This document shows positions 46,773 to 55,707 of a stretch of DNA of 64,000 nucleotides, piece after piece (within the stretch, counting starts at the first letter, position 1; every line of letters begins with the position of its first letter). The DNA is from Colwellia sp. MB3u-45 (GTDB lineage: Bacteria; Pseudomonadota; Gammaproteobacteria; Enterobacterales; Alteromonadaceae). The stretch is taken from NCBI RefSeq assembly GCF_014077005.1, contig NZ_JACGVC010000040.1:1-64000 (forward strand), in the 5' to 3' direction. The notes beneath the pieces are model-generated. The model was not told where the DNA came from. It did no database searches and was given only the letters and a program-made list of their open reading frames with translations. Made by a program: the position numbers and the translations under genes.

Positions 46773-48095
46773 TTAATCAGCGGCTAAAACAGTAGCGCTT
46801 ACTGCACCAAAACCTATGCGTGCAGCCCCGATTTTTTCACACCAACCTTTCATAATGACACAATCGCCATCTTCTAAGAAAGTACGAGTTTCACCATTAG
46901 GCAAGTGAATAGGCTCTGAGCCAGCATTCGATAATTCAAGCATTGAACCGGCTTCTTCTGGTTTAGGGCCCGACTGTGTACCGCTACCAAACATATCACC
47001 TGAGCGCAGGTTACAACCATTAACCGTATGGTGCGCTACCATCTGCGCTACGGTCCAATATGAATCTTTAAAATTTGATTGCGACAATTGTACCGGTGCT
47101 TGCTTGGCATTACGCATGGTCTCAGTTTCAATTAATACCTGTAAGCTTAAATCTAAAGAACCAAAATCTCGATTGTGCTCTGACTCTAAGTAAGGCATAG
47201 GCTGAGGATCCGCTGCGTCACGTGTCCATGTTGACCGATAAGGTGCTAAGGCTTCTGACGTTACAATCCACGGAGAAACTGTTGATGCAAAGCTTTTTGA
47301 CAAGAATGGCCCTAAAGGTTGATATTCCCAACCTTGAATATCTCGTGCTGACCAATCATTAAATAAACACATACCAAAAACATGATCTTCGGCATTTTCG
47401 ATGCTAATAGGCTCACCCAAAGCATTACCCTTACCAATAAATATACCCACTTCCATTTCATAATCTAAACGCTTACATGGACCAAAAGAAGGCTCTGTTG
47501 CTGTTGGTGCCTTAGTTTGTCCTTTAGGGCGCTTAAAGTTACTACCAGAGATCTCAATCGAAGAAGAACGACCATGGTAACCGATAGGAACCCATTTATA
47601 ATTGGGTAACAACGGGTTATCAGGACGGAACTTGCTGCCAACCGATGTAGCATGATGAATCGAAGTGTAAAAATCAGTGTAATCACCAATTTGACATGGC
47701 AAAGCAAATTCAACATCGGTTTGTGCGATTAAACATGATGCTACTTTCGTTTGTAATGCTGACCCTTGGGTTAATGCTTGTGATAACGCTTGGCGTAAAG
47801 CGCTCCAAAAACGGTTACCCATCGCCATAAAAGCATTTAACTGAATGTGACAGCATTGCTCCAGGGCTAATTGTGTGTCGCCAGCAAAAATATCCAAGGC
47901 GAATAGCGCTTTTAAATCAATAACCTGATCACCAATGGCTACACCTGCTCGACAGTCTTCTTTACTGTCTTTTCGCTTAAAACTAGCAAAAGGTAGGTTT
48001 TGTATTGGAAAGTCACAATTTTCTACATTGGCAGACTCTACCCAGCTAGTTAAAGCCGGGTTGTGCGTTTCATTAAGTAAATTGGTGTTAGACAT
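46773..48095 (-). CDS. fahA: Fumarylacetoacetase
   Basis: It splits fumarylacetoacetate into fumarate and acetoacetate, the last step of tyrosine/homogentisate breakdown. The 440-residue product has the catalytic motifs DYTDFYTSIHHATSVG, DYEMEVGIFIGKG (two Glu metal ligands), FNDWSARDIQGWEYQPLGPFLSKSF and GDMFGSGTQSGP. Length fits the eukaryotic-type enzyme. The usual hmgA or maiA neighbours are absent, so it appears to be a lone copy. Confidence 0.96.
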   Translation of the reverse strand: MSNTNLLNETHNPALTSWVESANVENCDFPIQNLPFASFKRKDSKEDCRAGVAIGDQVIDLKALFALDIFAGDTQLALEQCCHIQLNAFMAMGNRFWSALRQALSQALTQGSALQTKVASCLIAQTDVEFALPCQIGDYTDFYTSIHHATSVGSKFRPDNPLLPNYKWVPIGYHGRSSSIEISGSNFKRPKGQTKAPTATEPSFGPCKRLDYEMEVGIFIGKGNALGEPISIENAEDHVFGMCLFNDWSARDIQGWEYQPLGPFLSKSFASTVSPWIVTSEALAPYRSTWTRDAADPQPMPYLESEHNRDFGSLDLSLQVLIETETMRNAKQAPVQLSQSNFKDSYWTVAQMVAHHTVNGCNLRSGDMFGSGTQSGPKPEEAGSMLELSNAGSEPIHLPNGETRTFLEDGDCVIMKGWCEKIGAARIGFGAVSATVLAAD

Positions 48096-48438
48096 GGGCT
48101 AAACAACTCCAGAAAAAATAGGTAAAATACGTGTTTACAATACACGTTATTAAATAGCAATGCGCCGTATTATAACAAGCGTTCTCATAAAGGCTATGCC
48201 AAGAAAATATACTTAATAAACAGCTGTCAACAATATGTGGCAGGGCCAAGTTTACAGCCACACTTGACTTGCCTTTAACAAAAATGATCTAAACACTATT
48301 CGCCAGAATCGACATTTGCTAGAATGCTGCCGATTTATCAATATATGGTAAAATTAGCACGCCTGCCTTAGCGGTAGGTTAACATTCAATCTATAGCTCC
48401 TGACTTACTATCAGGCTCGCTCAATGGGTCAATAAAAT
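48096..48438. other. Divergent spacer between fahA and trhO
   Basis: It contains two small inverted repeats before trhO (CCTGCC/CGGTAGG near 48363-48380 and CCTGA/TCAGG near 48400-48415) and a CAGCTGTCAA copy near 48221. Promoters for both genes must lie here but none is clear. Confidence 0.4.
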
Positions 48439-49413
48439 ATGAATAACATTACCGTTTGCGCCTTATATAAATTTGTTCGCTTAGAGAACTTCGACGCTAT
48501 TAAGCCACCTTTGCTACAAGTGATGGAAGACAATGCAGTTAAAGGCACCTTACTTTTAGCGCTTGAAGGTATCAACGGCACTATCGCTGGATCACAAATT
48601 GGCATAGACGCCGTACTCGCCTTTATTAACAGTGACAGTCGTTTATCTGGTGTGTCAGCTAAATGCTCGTTTCATCAAGACAACCCTTTTGCTCGCACGA
48701 AAGTTAAATTAAAAAAAGAAATTGTCACCATGGGTGTCGAAGGTATAGATCCAACACTTACCGTTGGCACTTATGTTAAACCCAAAGATTGGAATGCCCT
48801 TATTTCTGATCCCGAAATGCTCTTGATAGATACCCGCAATGATTACGAAGTAGAAATTGGCAGTTTTAAGAATGCTATCAACCCAAATACCGAAAGCTTC
48901 CGTGAATTTCCTGAATATGTCGCGAAAAATTTAGATAAAACTAAACACAAAAAAGTCGCTATGTTCTGCACCGGCGGTATACGTTGTGAAAAGTCCACCG
49001 CCTATCTAAAAGAGCAAGGCTTTGAAGAAGTTTACCATCTAGAAGGGGGCGTATTAAAATACCTTGAAGAAGTCCCTGAACAAGACACTATGTGGCAAGG
49101 CGAATGTTTTGTATTTGACAGCCGAGTTGCCGTTAACCATAATTTAGAGCGTGGTCAATATGACCAATGCTATGCCTGTCGTTATCCAATTACAGCAGCA
49201 GAAAAAACCAGCGAGCATTATATTCAAGGCGTAAGTTGCCCACGTTGTTATGATAAATACACTGACGAGCAAAAAAGTGGCTTTCAGGAACGTGAAAAAC
49301 AAATCAACCTTGCTAAAGCGCGTGGTGAAGAACATATTGGCGGCGACATAAAACAAGTAATAGCCGAGCGTCGAGCCACTAAAAGTGCCAGTAAACAGGC
49401 TCAGAAAAAATAG
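48439..49413 (+). CDS. trhO: tRNA uridine 34 hydroxylase TrhO (YceA/rhodanese family)
   Basis: The 324-residue protein has the UPF0176 N-terminal domain ([12 protein letters not shown]) and a rhodanese domain (about 120-220) with the catalytic segment [13 protein letters not shown] Cys pair region (CYACRYP, CPRCYD) follows. TrhO catalyses oxygen-dependent hydroxylation of wobble U34 in tRNAs. The Lys/Arg-rich tail suits RNA binding. The start has no strong ribosome site. Confidence 0.95.
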   Translation: MNNITVCALYKFVRLENFDAIKPPLLQVMEDNAVKGTLLLALEGINGTIAGSQIGIDAVLAFINSDSRLSGVSAKCSFHQDNPFARTKVKLKKEIVTMGVEGIDPTLTVGTYVKPKDWNALISDPEMLLIDTRNDYEVEIGSFKNAINPNTESFREFPEYVAKNLDKTKHKKVAMFCTGGIRCEKSTAYLKEQGFEEVYHLEGGVLKYLEEVPEQDTMWQGECFVFDSRVAVNHNLERGQYDQCYACRYPITAAEKTSEHYIQGVSCPRCYDKYTDEQKSGFQEREKQINLAKARGEEHIGGDIKQVIAERRATKSASKQAQKK

Positions 49414-49448
49414 GTTTTTTGCCAACAGAGCAAACGAACTAAATAAAG

Positions 49449-49474
49449 TGCCTGCTGATTAGCGGGCATTTTTT
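49449..49474 (+). terminator. Terminator of trhO
   Basis: TGCCTGCT pairs with AGCGGGCA (one G-T pair) around GATT, with TTTTTT following. It lies about 35 bp past the stop. Confidence 0.83.
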
Positions 49475-49566
49475 ATGTCAGATAAAAAATACTTACCGGC
49501 ACAATAACATCATCAACAACATCAAAAAAATCGTCAAGAGAGAGCAAAGATAAATTTCAGCCAAAA

Positions 49567-49597
49567 AAAAACCTCAACATATAAATGTTAAGGTTTT
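49567..49597 (-). terminator. Terminator of the tRNA-Phe transcript
   Basis: AAAACCT and AACAT pair with ATGTT and AGGTTTT with a single mismatch; on the minus strand a run of eight T follows. It lies downstream of tRNA-Phe, past the 15-bp repeats. Confidence 0.8.
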
Positions 49598-49600
49598 AGA

Positions 49601-49660
49601 TTTTTACTAAAATATTTTTTACTAAAATATTTTTTACTAGAATGCTTTTTACTAGAATAT
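49601..49660. repeat. Four 15-bp tandem repeats between tRNA-Phe and its terminator
   Basis: The unit TTTTTACTAAAATAT recurs four times with a 15-bp period (ACTAA or ACTAG at 49606, 49621, 49636 and 49651). In the minus-strand transcript it forms the 3' trailer of tRNA-Phe. Confidence 0.85.
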
Positions 49661-49664
49661 AATA

Positions 49665-49740
49665 TGGTGCCTTGACCCGGAATCGAACCAGGGACACGAG
49701 GATTTTCAATCCTCTGCTCTACCGACTGAGCTATCAAGGC
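49665..49740 (-). tRNA. tRNA-Phe (anticodon GAA)
   Basis: The 76-nt gene includes an encoded CCA. Acceptor GCCTTGA pairs with TCAAGGC, the D arm is TAGCTCAGTCGGTAGAGCA, the anticodon loop reads TTGAAAA and the T arm CCTGGTTCGATTCCGGG. It is highly similar to E. coli tRNA-Phe apart from the acceptor stem. Confidence 0.97.
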
Positions 49741-49796
49741 ACTGTCTTTAAATGAATAAACCAGATAAACATAGTATTCACTTTGAAAGAGGCGAC

Positions 49797-49825
49797 ATAG
49801 TATCGGGAATTAAACTCGCTCGCAA
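49797..49825 (-). promoter_or_regulatory. Promoter of tRNA-Phe
   Basis: On the minus strand TTGCGA (49820-49825) and TACTAT (49797-49802) are 17 bp apart, about 57 bp upstream of the tRNA 5' end. Confidence 0.65.
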
Positions 49826-49926
49826 GCCATTTTATTGACTTGTATTGATAATTACTTGATATAGCATAAAAAAACAGCAGTCATGCCATTATCTCAACTC
49901 ATAGCAATCCTATTACCTCACCCACC

Positions 49927-50164
49927 TCATCACTCTTGCACATTGACGAACAGGTTATTACAAGCAGCTAAGTCAATGCAGTAATACCTGAGCAATTACC
50001 GAGCCGTACTAATCCTACGAAAAATCCTACGAAAAATGCCACAAAAAATGCCACGAAAAAGTGCATACCGGAAAGGCCTAAACATTATCATGCTTTCACA
50101 TCGACGTGCATCTAAGCACTGATGCCGTGGAGCTAGGGATGGCTAGGAAAGGGCTGAAGATAAA
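49927..50164. repeat. Dispersed intergenic repeats (two partial copies) flanking a 12-bp tandem array
   Basis: The left end near 49927 matches the left part of the repeat at 8930, and 50091-50164 matches its right part (GATGCCGTGGAG, ATGGCTAGGAAA, CTGAAGATAAA). Between them four 12-bp units (CCTACGAAAAAT twice, then GCCACAAAAAAT and GCCACGAAAAAG) run from 50014 to 50061. No gene is present in the 470-bp gap. Confidence 0.6.
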
Positions 50165-50165
50165 A

Positions 50166-50187
50166 AAGCCAGCATATTTGCTGGCTT
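50166..50187 (-). terminator. Terminator of pit
   Basis: AAGCCAGCA pairs with TGCTGGCTT around TATT and a T run follows on the minus strand. It lies 26 bp past the pit stop. Confidence 0.88.
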
Positions 50188-50212
50188 GATTTACGTTTTC
50201 ATACTTAGCCTA

Positions 50213-51508
50213 TTAGCTAAATATACCTTTCATTATCCAGAAGAAGATAATGGAAAGACCTGCACCTATAGGTAATGTAATCACCCAAGAGATAACAATA
50301 TTACGCACTACACCTAAATTAATAGCAGCAATACCACGCGCCATTCCTACCCCTAGCACCGCACCCACTAATGTTTGTGTGGTTGAAATAGGTAGGCCTG
50401 CACCTGAAGCAATAACGACCGTACATGCAGCGGCTAACTCAGCAGCAAAACCTCGACTCGGTGTTAAGTGAGTAATCCCAGTACCAATAGTGGCCATAAC
50501 ACGATGACCAAACAATGCAAGACCGGCAACAATACCTAAACCACCCAGTGGTAAAATCCACCAAACTAGTGAAGCTTTCTTGGCAATTTCACCACCGTTA
50601 TCGACAATACTAACGACAGCCGCTAATGGCCCAATGGCATTGGCAACATCATTTGAACCATGAGCAAACGCCATACAACAGGCGGTTACTATCATCAAGA
50701 CAGCAAATACTTTTTCAACATTAGCGTAATGTGTAGTTTTATCTGCTTTTTCATCAAATTTAAGACGAGTGATAAAATACTTACCAATAATAGCAACAAT
50801 GACAGCGACAATAATCGCTAGGTAATAGCCACCAGCGCCGGCAATTTCAAAGTTATAAAAACCTAAGTTTATATTCTCTAAACCTATATGCTTTAAACCT
50901 TTTTTAATGGTCACTAACGATAAAACAAAACCCGCTAAGAACATGTAAAACGGCACATAACGTTTTGCTTGTTCTAATGGTTTGTCGGTATCAAAAATCA
51001 GTTTTTGTGCACTATTAAAAATAATAAAAGCAATAACACCCGAGATTAACGGTGTAACAACCCAACTACCCACAATACCGCCTACTTTACCCCAAGCGAC
51101 TGTATCAGGGCTTATGCCGATGGCAGCAAAGCCGATAATAGCGCCAACAATTGAGTGAGTAGTAGATACCGGCCAACCTAAAACAGACGCTACTAACAAC
51201 CAAGTTGCGGCGGCTAATAAGGCAGAAATCATACCAAAGACTAATAATTCAGGAATATCGACAAATAACGCTGGGTCAATAATGCCCTTACGTATGGTTG
51301 ATGTAACTTCACCACCGGCTAAATATGCACCAGCAAATTCGAAAATCATTGCAATAATAATAGCTTGCTTAATCGTTAATGCTTTTGAACCAACTGATGT
51401 TCCCATAGCATTAGCAACATCGTTTGCACCTATGCCCCATGCCATAAAAAAGCCGACAGCAGCGGCGATCATGACTAACGTAGAGCCATGAGTGAGTAAA
51501 ATTTCCAT
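50213..51508 (-). CDS. pit: Inorganic phosphate transporter, Pit family
   Basis: The 431-residue membrane protein carries the duplicated Pit signature: GANDVANAMGTSVGSKALT near the N-terminus and GSNDVANAIGPLAA in the second half, with about ten helices and the paired STTHSIVGA and STTQTLVGA motifs. It imports metal-phosphate with protons. It follows a DUF47 gene by 9 bp, a common pit pairing, and lies downstream of the pst-phoU genes. Confidence 0.95.
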   Translation of the reverse strand: MEILLTHGSTLVMIAAAVGFFMAWGIGANDVANAMGTSVGSKALTIKQAIIIAMIFEFAGAYLAGGEVTSTIRKGIIDPALFVDIPELLVFGMISALLAAATWLLVASVLGWPVSTTHSIVGAIIGFAAIGISPDTVAWGKVGGIVGSWVVTPLISGVIAFIIFNSAQKLIFDTDKPLEQAKRYVPFYMFLAGFVLSLVTIKKGLKHIGLENINLGFYNFEIAGAGGYYLAIIVAVIVAIIGKYFITRLKFDEKADKTTHYANVEKVFAVLMIVTACCMAFAHGSNDVANAIGPLAAVVSIVDNGGEIAKKASLVWWILPLGGLGIVAGLALFGHRVMATIGTGITHLTPSRGFAAELAAACTVVIASGAGLPISTTQTLVGAVLGVGMARGIAAINLGVVRNIVISWVITLPIGAGLSIIFFWIMKGIFS

Positions 51509-51517
51509 AAGTCAGCC

Positions 51518-52198
51518 TTATTTTCTAGCTAAAAGAATTTCTAAACGTGCGCCAACACGTTCGGCAAGATCAGCTAAGTCGCCAACCCAATCAATGATTT
51601 GATATAAAAACATCACATCTATGCAATTTAAATCTTTTTCAATATTTAGTAAATCTTTACGTAATTTAATTTGCATACCATCTGTTTCATCTTCAATTTC
51701 ATCAAGTTGACTGATCATTTTAGTGACCAAATCAACTTCGCGACCACGAAATCCAGTTTCTAATAAGTCATCCAGTTCATTTATTGCATCTGCGGCTTTT
51801 TCAGCTGCGTCGATACTACGCGCTACATAAGCAATAAACTGCGCTTGTAATTCGGTAGGAATGGTTAATTTTCGGCCAAAGATACGTCCGGCAATATCCT
51901 TTGCGCGATTGGCAATTTTGTCTTGTTGAGATAATAACTCTAGTAAATCAGCACGATCGACGGGCATAAATAAACCGCCTGGAAGTTCTAAGCGAATTTG
52001 ACGTTTTAAATCGTCAGCATCACATTCCAATTTAGAAATTTTCTTACGAATTTTTCCTGCACTGCTCCAATCTTCTTCGGTCACTGCCGCGAAAAAAGGC
52101 ACAAGCTGACTACAACACTTATGTACTATTCGAATATGTTTTTCTAAGGGTTTAATTGGCGACTTTGCAAATATGCCAATTATTGAGTTTCTGGCCAT
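51518..52198 (-). CDS. DUF47/TIGR00153 family Pit accessory protein (PhoU-like)
   Basis: The 226-residue all-helical protein (family start MARNSIIGIFAKSPIKPLEKH) belongs to the PhoU-like DUF47 group often encoded next to Pit transporters and thought to control them. It starts 9 bp before pit in an apparent two-gene operon. The segment KISKLECDADDLKRQIR and the GLFMPVDRADLLELL stretch are characteristic. Confidence 0.92.
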   Translation of the reverse strand: MARNSIIGIFAKSPIKPLEKHIRIVHKCCSQLVPFFAAVTEEDWSSAGKIRKKISKLECDADDLKRQIRLELPGGLFMPVDRADLLELLSQQDKIANRAKDIAGRIFGRKLTIPTELQAQFIAYVARSIDAAEKAADAINELDDLLETGFRGREVDLVTKMISQLDEIEDETDGMQIKLRKDLLNIEKDLNCIDVMFLYQIIDWVGDLADLAERVGARLEILLARK

Positions 52199-52335
52199 AA
52201 TTAATTTCCAGGAGCTTAAGCTCTTTGTTTTTTATTCGACGCGGATATTAAAGCATTTGAAAGTGAATTCAAAGGTTTTATCACAAGACAGTGGCTGTTT
52301 ATAGCATGATTGTTGATTATCTGTGCCATTAAAAG

Positions 52336-52376
52336 TATAGACATTATTAGCCATACAATAGCCAATAATGTCTATA
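52336..52376 (-). terminator. Long hairpin between phoU and the DUF47-pit genes
   Basis: A 13-bp perfect arm (52336-52348 with 52364-52376), one mismatch and two more pairs form a long stem just past the phoU stop. The T run on the minus strand is weak, so readthrough into DUF47-pit is possible. Confidence 0.65.
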
Positions 52377-52404
52377 ACTAAATACATTAATTTAAGTTAA
52401 TGAT

Positions 52405-53109
52405 TTAAGATAAAGACTCGAAGTCTTCAGGTGTGGTATGACGCACCGATTTACCTTTGACAAAATAAATAATGTATTCACAAATATTTTGACAACGATC
52501 ACCAATACGCTCTAACGCTCGGGCTGACCAAATAACACTCATCACTTGTGGAATTGAACGTGGGTCTTCCATCATATAAGTCATAAGTTGGCGCATTAAG
52601 GCTTCATATTCACGATCAATTTTATCATCGTTTTTATGTACTTTAATCGCTGCTTCAACATCCATGCGAGTAAACGCATCCAAAGTGGCTTGTAAAAAGG
52701 TTAATACATGACGACCCAAATTATCCAAATTCGATAATAGGTCTTTATGCTTACCTGATAAGCTTTCTAAGGTGACATTAGCAATTTTACCTGCTTCATC
52801 GCCAATACGCTCTAAATCAGTAATGGTTTTTACAATCGCCATCACTAGACGTAAGTCACCTGCTGCTGGCTGACGCTTGGCAATGATACGCGTACACTCA
52901 TCATCAATAGTCACTTCGGCGTTATTAATCAAATAGTCGTTGTTGAGCACTTTTTTCGCTAGCGCTTCATCCGCATCACAAACCGATGTTAGTGCATCAG
53001 CTAGCTGTTTTTCAACCAAGCCACCCATGTGCATAACATGATTCATAATACGTTCTAAGTCTTCGTTAAACTGGCCAGAAATATGACGACCAATATTTAA
53101 ATTATCCAC
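52405..53109 (-). CDS. phoU: Phosphate signalling protein PhoU
   Basis: PhoU is a negative regulator linking the Pst transporter to the PhoR/PhoB system. The 234-residue protein consists of two three-helix PhoU repeats, each with metal-binding motifs (DLERIGDEAGKIA and ALERIGDRCQNICEY). It follows pstB by 31 bp and ends the Pst group. Confidence 0.96.
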   Translation of the reverse strand: MDNLNIGRHISGQFNEDLERIMNHVMHMGGLVEKQLADALTSVCDADEALAKKVLNNDYLINNAEVTIDDECTRIIAKRQPAAGDLRLVMAIVKTITDLERIGDEAGKIANVTLESLSGKHKDLLSNLDNLGRHVLTFLQATLDAFTRMDVEAAIKVHKNDDKIDREYEALMRQLMTYMMEDPRSIPQVMSVIWSARALERIGDRCQNICEYIIYFVKGKSVRHTTPEDFESLS

Positions 53110-53140
53110 GGTATAACCCTCTGTTTATCGTCAATTTTAT

Positions 53141-53965
53141 TTAACCGTAACGGCCAGTAATATAATCTTCTGTTTTCTTCTTTGCTGGCGTCGTAAACAA
53201 GGTATTGGTGTCACTATACTCAATAAGATCACCCATATACATAAAGGCAGTTTGATCTGACACACGCGCCGCTTGTTGCATATTATGGGTAACAATTACC
53301 ACAGTAAACTGTTTCTTTAAATCATTGATCAATTCTTCAATGGTTAAAGTTGAAATAGGATCCAAAGCTGATGTTGGTTCATCTAATAATAACACTTCAG
53401 GTTCAATAGCAATAGCGCGCGCAATCACTAGACGTTGTTGCTGACCACCCGAAAGCCCCAAAGCACTCTCATGTAACCTGTCTTTAACCTCATTCCACAA
53501 CGCCGCACTACGCAAGGCTTTTTCTACCGCTTCGTCTAGCACACGGCGATTGTTGACCCCGGTGATACGCAAACCATAAACAACATTTTCATAGATAGAT
53601 TTAGGGAAAGGGTTTGGCCGTTGAAATACCATACCTACTTTACGACGCAAAGCCGCCACATCGGTATGGCGATCGTAAATATTCTCACCATTAAGGTTTA
53701 TTTCACCTGTTATTTTACAAATATCGACTAAATCATTCATCCGGTTGATGCAACGCAACAAGGTTGACTTGCCACAACCACTGGGTCCGATAAAAGCAGT
53801 GACTTGCCCCTTAGGAATCGACATTGAAATATTTTGCAATGCCTGCTTGTTACCATAATATAAGTCTAGGTTCTTAATTTCTAACGCTACTTGCTCTGGC
53901 GACAGGTTATTAAGATCTAGCTTAACCCTGTGTTCTGATAATTTTTTTGGGGTAACAGAAATCAT
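53141..53965 (-). CDS. pstB: Phosphate ABC transporter ATP-binding protein PstB
   Basis: The 274-residue ATPase has Walker [10 protein letters not shown], the signature [14 protein letters not shown] and Walker [13 protein letters not shown], with the family segment [16 protein letters not shown]. It powers phosphate import through PstC-PstA. It lies 89 bp after pstA and 31 bp before phoU. Confidence 0.97.
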   Translation of the reverse strand: MISVTPKKLSEHRVKLDLNNLSPEQVALEIKNLDLYYGNKQALQNISMSIPKGQVTAFIGPSGCGKSTLLRCINRMNDLVDICKITGEINLNGENIYDRHTDVAALRRKVGMVFQRPNPFPKSIYENVVYGLRITGVNNRRVLDEAVEKALRSAALWNEVKDRLHESALGLSGGQQQRLVIARAIAIEPEVLLLDEPTSALDPISTLTIEELINDLKKQFTVVIVTHNMQQAARVSDQTAFMYMGDLIEYSDTNTLFTTPAKKKTEDYITGRYG

Positions 53966-54054
53966 AGTATTCTCTTTAAATCTTGTTCAATAGATAGGAA
54001 TTACTTCCCGTGCATCTTTTAATTTTTTAAATTGCTTGGTTTTATCGTCTGAGC

Positions 54055-55692
54055 TTATTGATCTAACATACGATATTTTTCCCGCAAGCGATTACGAATC
54101 GAGACCGCGGTTATATTCAAAGCAACAATAATACTCACCAATAATAATGCCGTGGCATAAACCAAAGGTCTGGCCGCTTCAACATTGGGGCTTTGAAAGC
54201 CAACATCATAAATGTGAAAACCTAAGTGCATAAATTTACGGTCTAAATGTAAAAACGGGAAGTTACCATCCAGGGGTAGGTTTGGCGCCATTTTCACCAC
54301 ACCAACTAACATCAGTGGCGCAACTTCACCTGCCGCACGTGCTATGGCTAAAATAATGCCGGTCATAATCGCCGGACTCGCAATAGGTAAAATAATACGC
54401 CATAAGGTTTCAGCTTTAGTGGCGCCTAAAGCTAAGCTACCGTGTCGCATAGCAGAAGGAATACGCGATAAGCCTTCCTCAGTTGAAACGATAACTACAG
54501 GTAAGGTTAAAATAGCCAAGGTAAGCGCTGACCACATCACGCCTGGCGTACCAAAGGTCGGGCTAGGTAGTGTTTCAGCATAAAACAAATCGTCTAAGCT
54601 ACCCCCCACCATATAGACAAAGAAACCTAAACCAAATACCCCATAAACAATAGAGGGTACACCTGCTAGGTTAATGACGGCAATGCGTAGTAGTTTTGTG
54701 AGCGCATTATTACCGGCGTATTCATGCAAATAAATGGCGGCAACAACACCCAATGGCGAAACAATCACTGTCATTAACAGCACCATTAATACCGTACCGA
54801 ATATTGCAGGAAATACACCACCTTCTGTGTTCGCTTCACGCGGATCTTCGCTAACAAAGGCCCCAATTTGACTAAAAAACATTTTCAGCTTTTCAAACAC
54901 GTTGAGTTTATTATTAAAGGTAACCTGTAATACATCTTCAAAATTAATGGTAACTTTTTGTCCATCCATAGCGCGCACAACAACTTGGTCACGGGAGATT
55001 TTCTCACGTAAAGCCATCAACTGCTCTTCTAGCACACTATAATCAGCCTTTAAGCCTGCAACTTTATCTTTAAACTCTTGCTGCAATTGCGGAGTAAGCG
55101 TGTCATCAAGTATATGCTTGCGCTCTTCTAAGCGCGTGCGTTCTATTTGATAGTTAATGGCGCCAATATCAGACTTTTGTAAGTCTTCCATTTCAGCTTG
55201 AAAGTCACTAACTCGCTCAACGAGCTGTAACATTTCATTTTGCTCTACCACCTGACCATCTAGAATAACTTCCTCGATAAAGCCATAAAAATTACCATTA
55301 GTGCGACGCTCAATAACCACTAACTCTTCAGGTAAAGAGGTGTTATTAATTTGCGGTACTAAAATCCAGCGAAAGTCTAAACTGACTAATTCACGATTAC
55401 CGGTTTTAATTAATAGTCGCTCAATAGTTTCAGCTGACTCGTCAATATTGAGATTTAGATGTACCAACTGTGATGCAGGTATACTTTCTCTTTCGTAAAT
55501 TTCACCAATAACCGTTAAATTTTTACCTTGCTCATCAGTCATTTCAAACTGATAAATATCTGCTGGCCAAAAATAACTTAAACCGCGCCAGGCGATTAAC
55601 CCCAGTAAACCTAAAACCGATATCAGGCTGATGCTAACACCACCTGCTGACAACCACACCCAAGGAGAGCCAGACTTAAACCAATTATTCAT
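54055..55692 (-). CDS. pstA: Phosphate ABC transporter permease PstA with large periplasmic insertion
   Basis: The 545-residue protein is nearly twice the usual PstA length. After the first membrane helix (about 15-35) a ~240-residue soluble insertion (about 40-280) follows, with a coiled-coil part near 155-235. The remaining five helices form the PstA permease (EAA loop ALGATKAETLWRIILPIASPAI; PFLHLDRKFMHLGFHIYDVGFQSPN). It begins 15 bp after pstC. Confidence 0.93.
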   Translation of the reverse strand: MNNWFKSGSPWVWLSAGGVSISLISVLGLLGLIAWRGLSYFWPADIYQFEMTDEQGKNLTVIGEIYERESIPASQLVHLNLNIDESAETIERLLIKTGNRELVSLDFRWILVPQINNTSLPEELVVIERRTNGNFYGFIEEVILDGQVVEQNEMLQLVERVSDFQAEMEDLQKSDIGAINYQIERTRLEERKHILDDTLTPQLQQEFKDKVAGLKADYSVLEEQLMALREKISRDQVVVRAMDGQKVTINFEDVLQVTFNNKLNVFEKLKMFFSQIGAFVSEDPREANTEGGVFPAIFGTVLMVLLMTVIVSPLGVVAAIYLHEYAGNNALTKLLRIAVINLAGVPSIVYGVFGLGFFVYMVGGSLDDLFYAETLPSPTFGTPGVMWSALTLAILTLPVVIVSTEEGLSRIPSAMRHGSLALGATKAETLWRIILPIASPAIMTGIILAIARAAGEVAPLMLVGVVKMAPNLPLDGNFPFLHLDRKFMHLGFHIYDVGFQSPNVEAARPLVYATALLLVSIIVALNITAVSIRNRLREKYRMLDQ

Positions 55693-55707
55693 GCTATGTC
55701 GCCTTCC

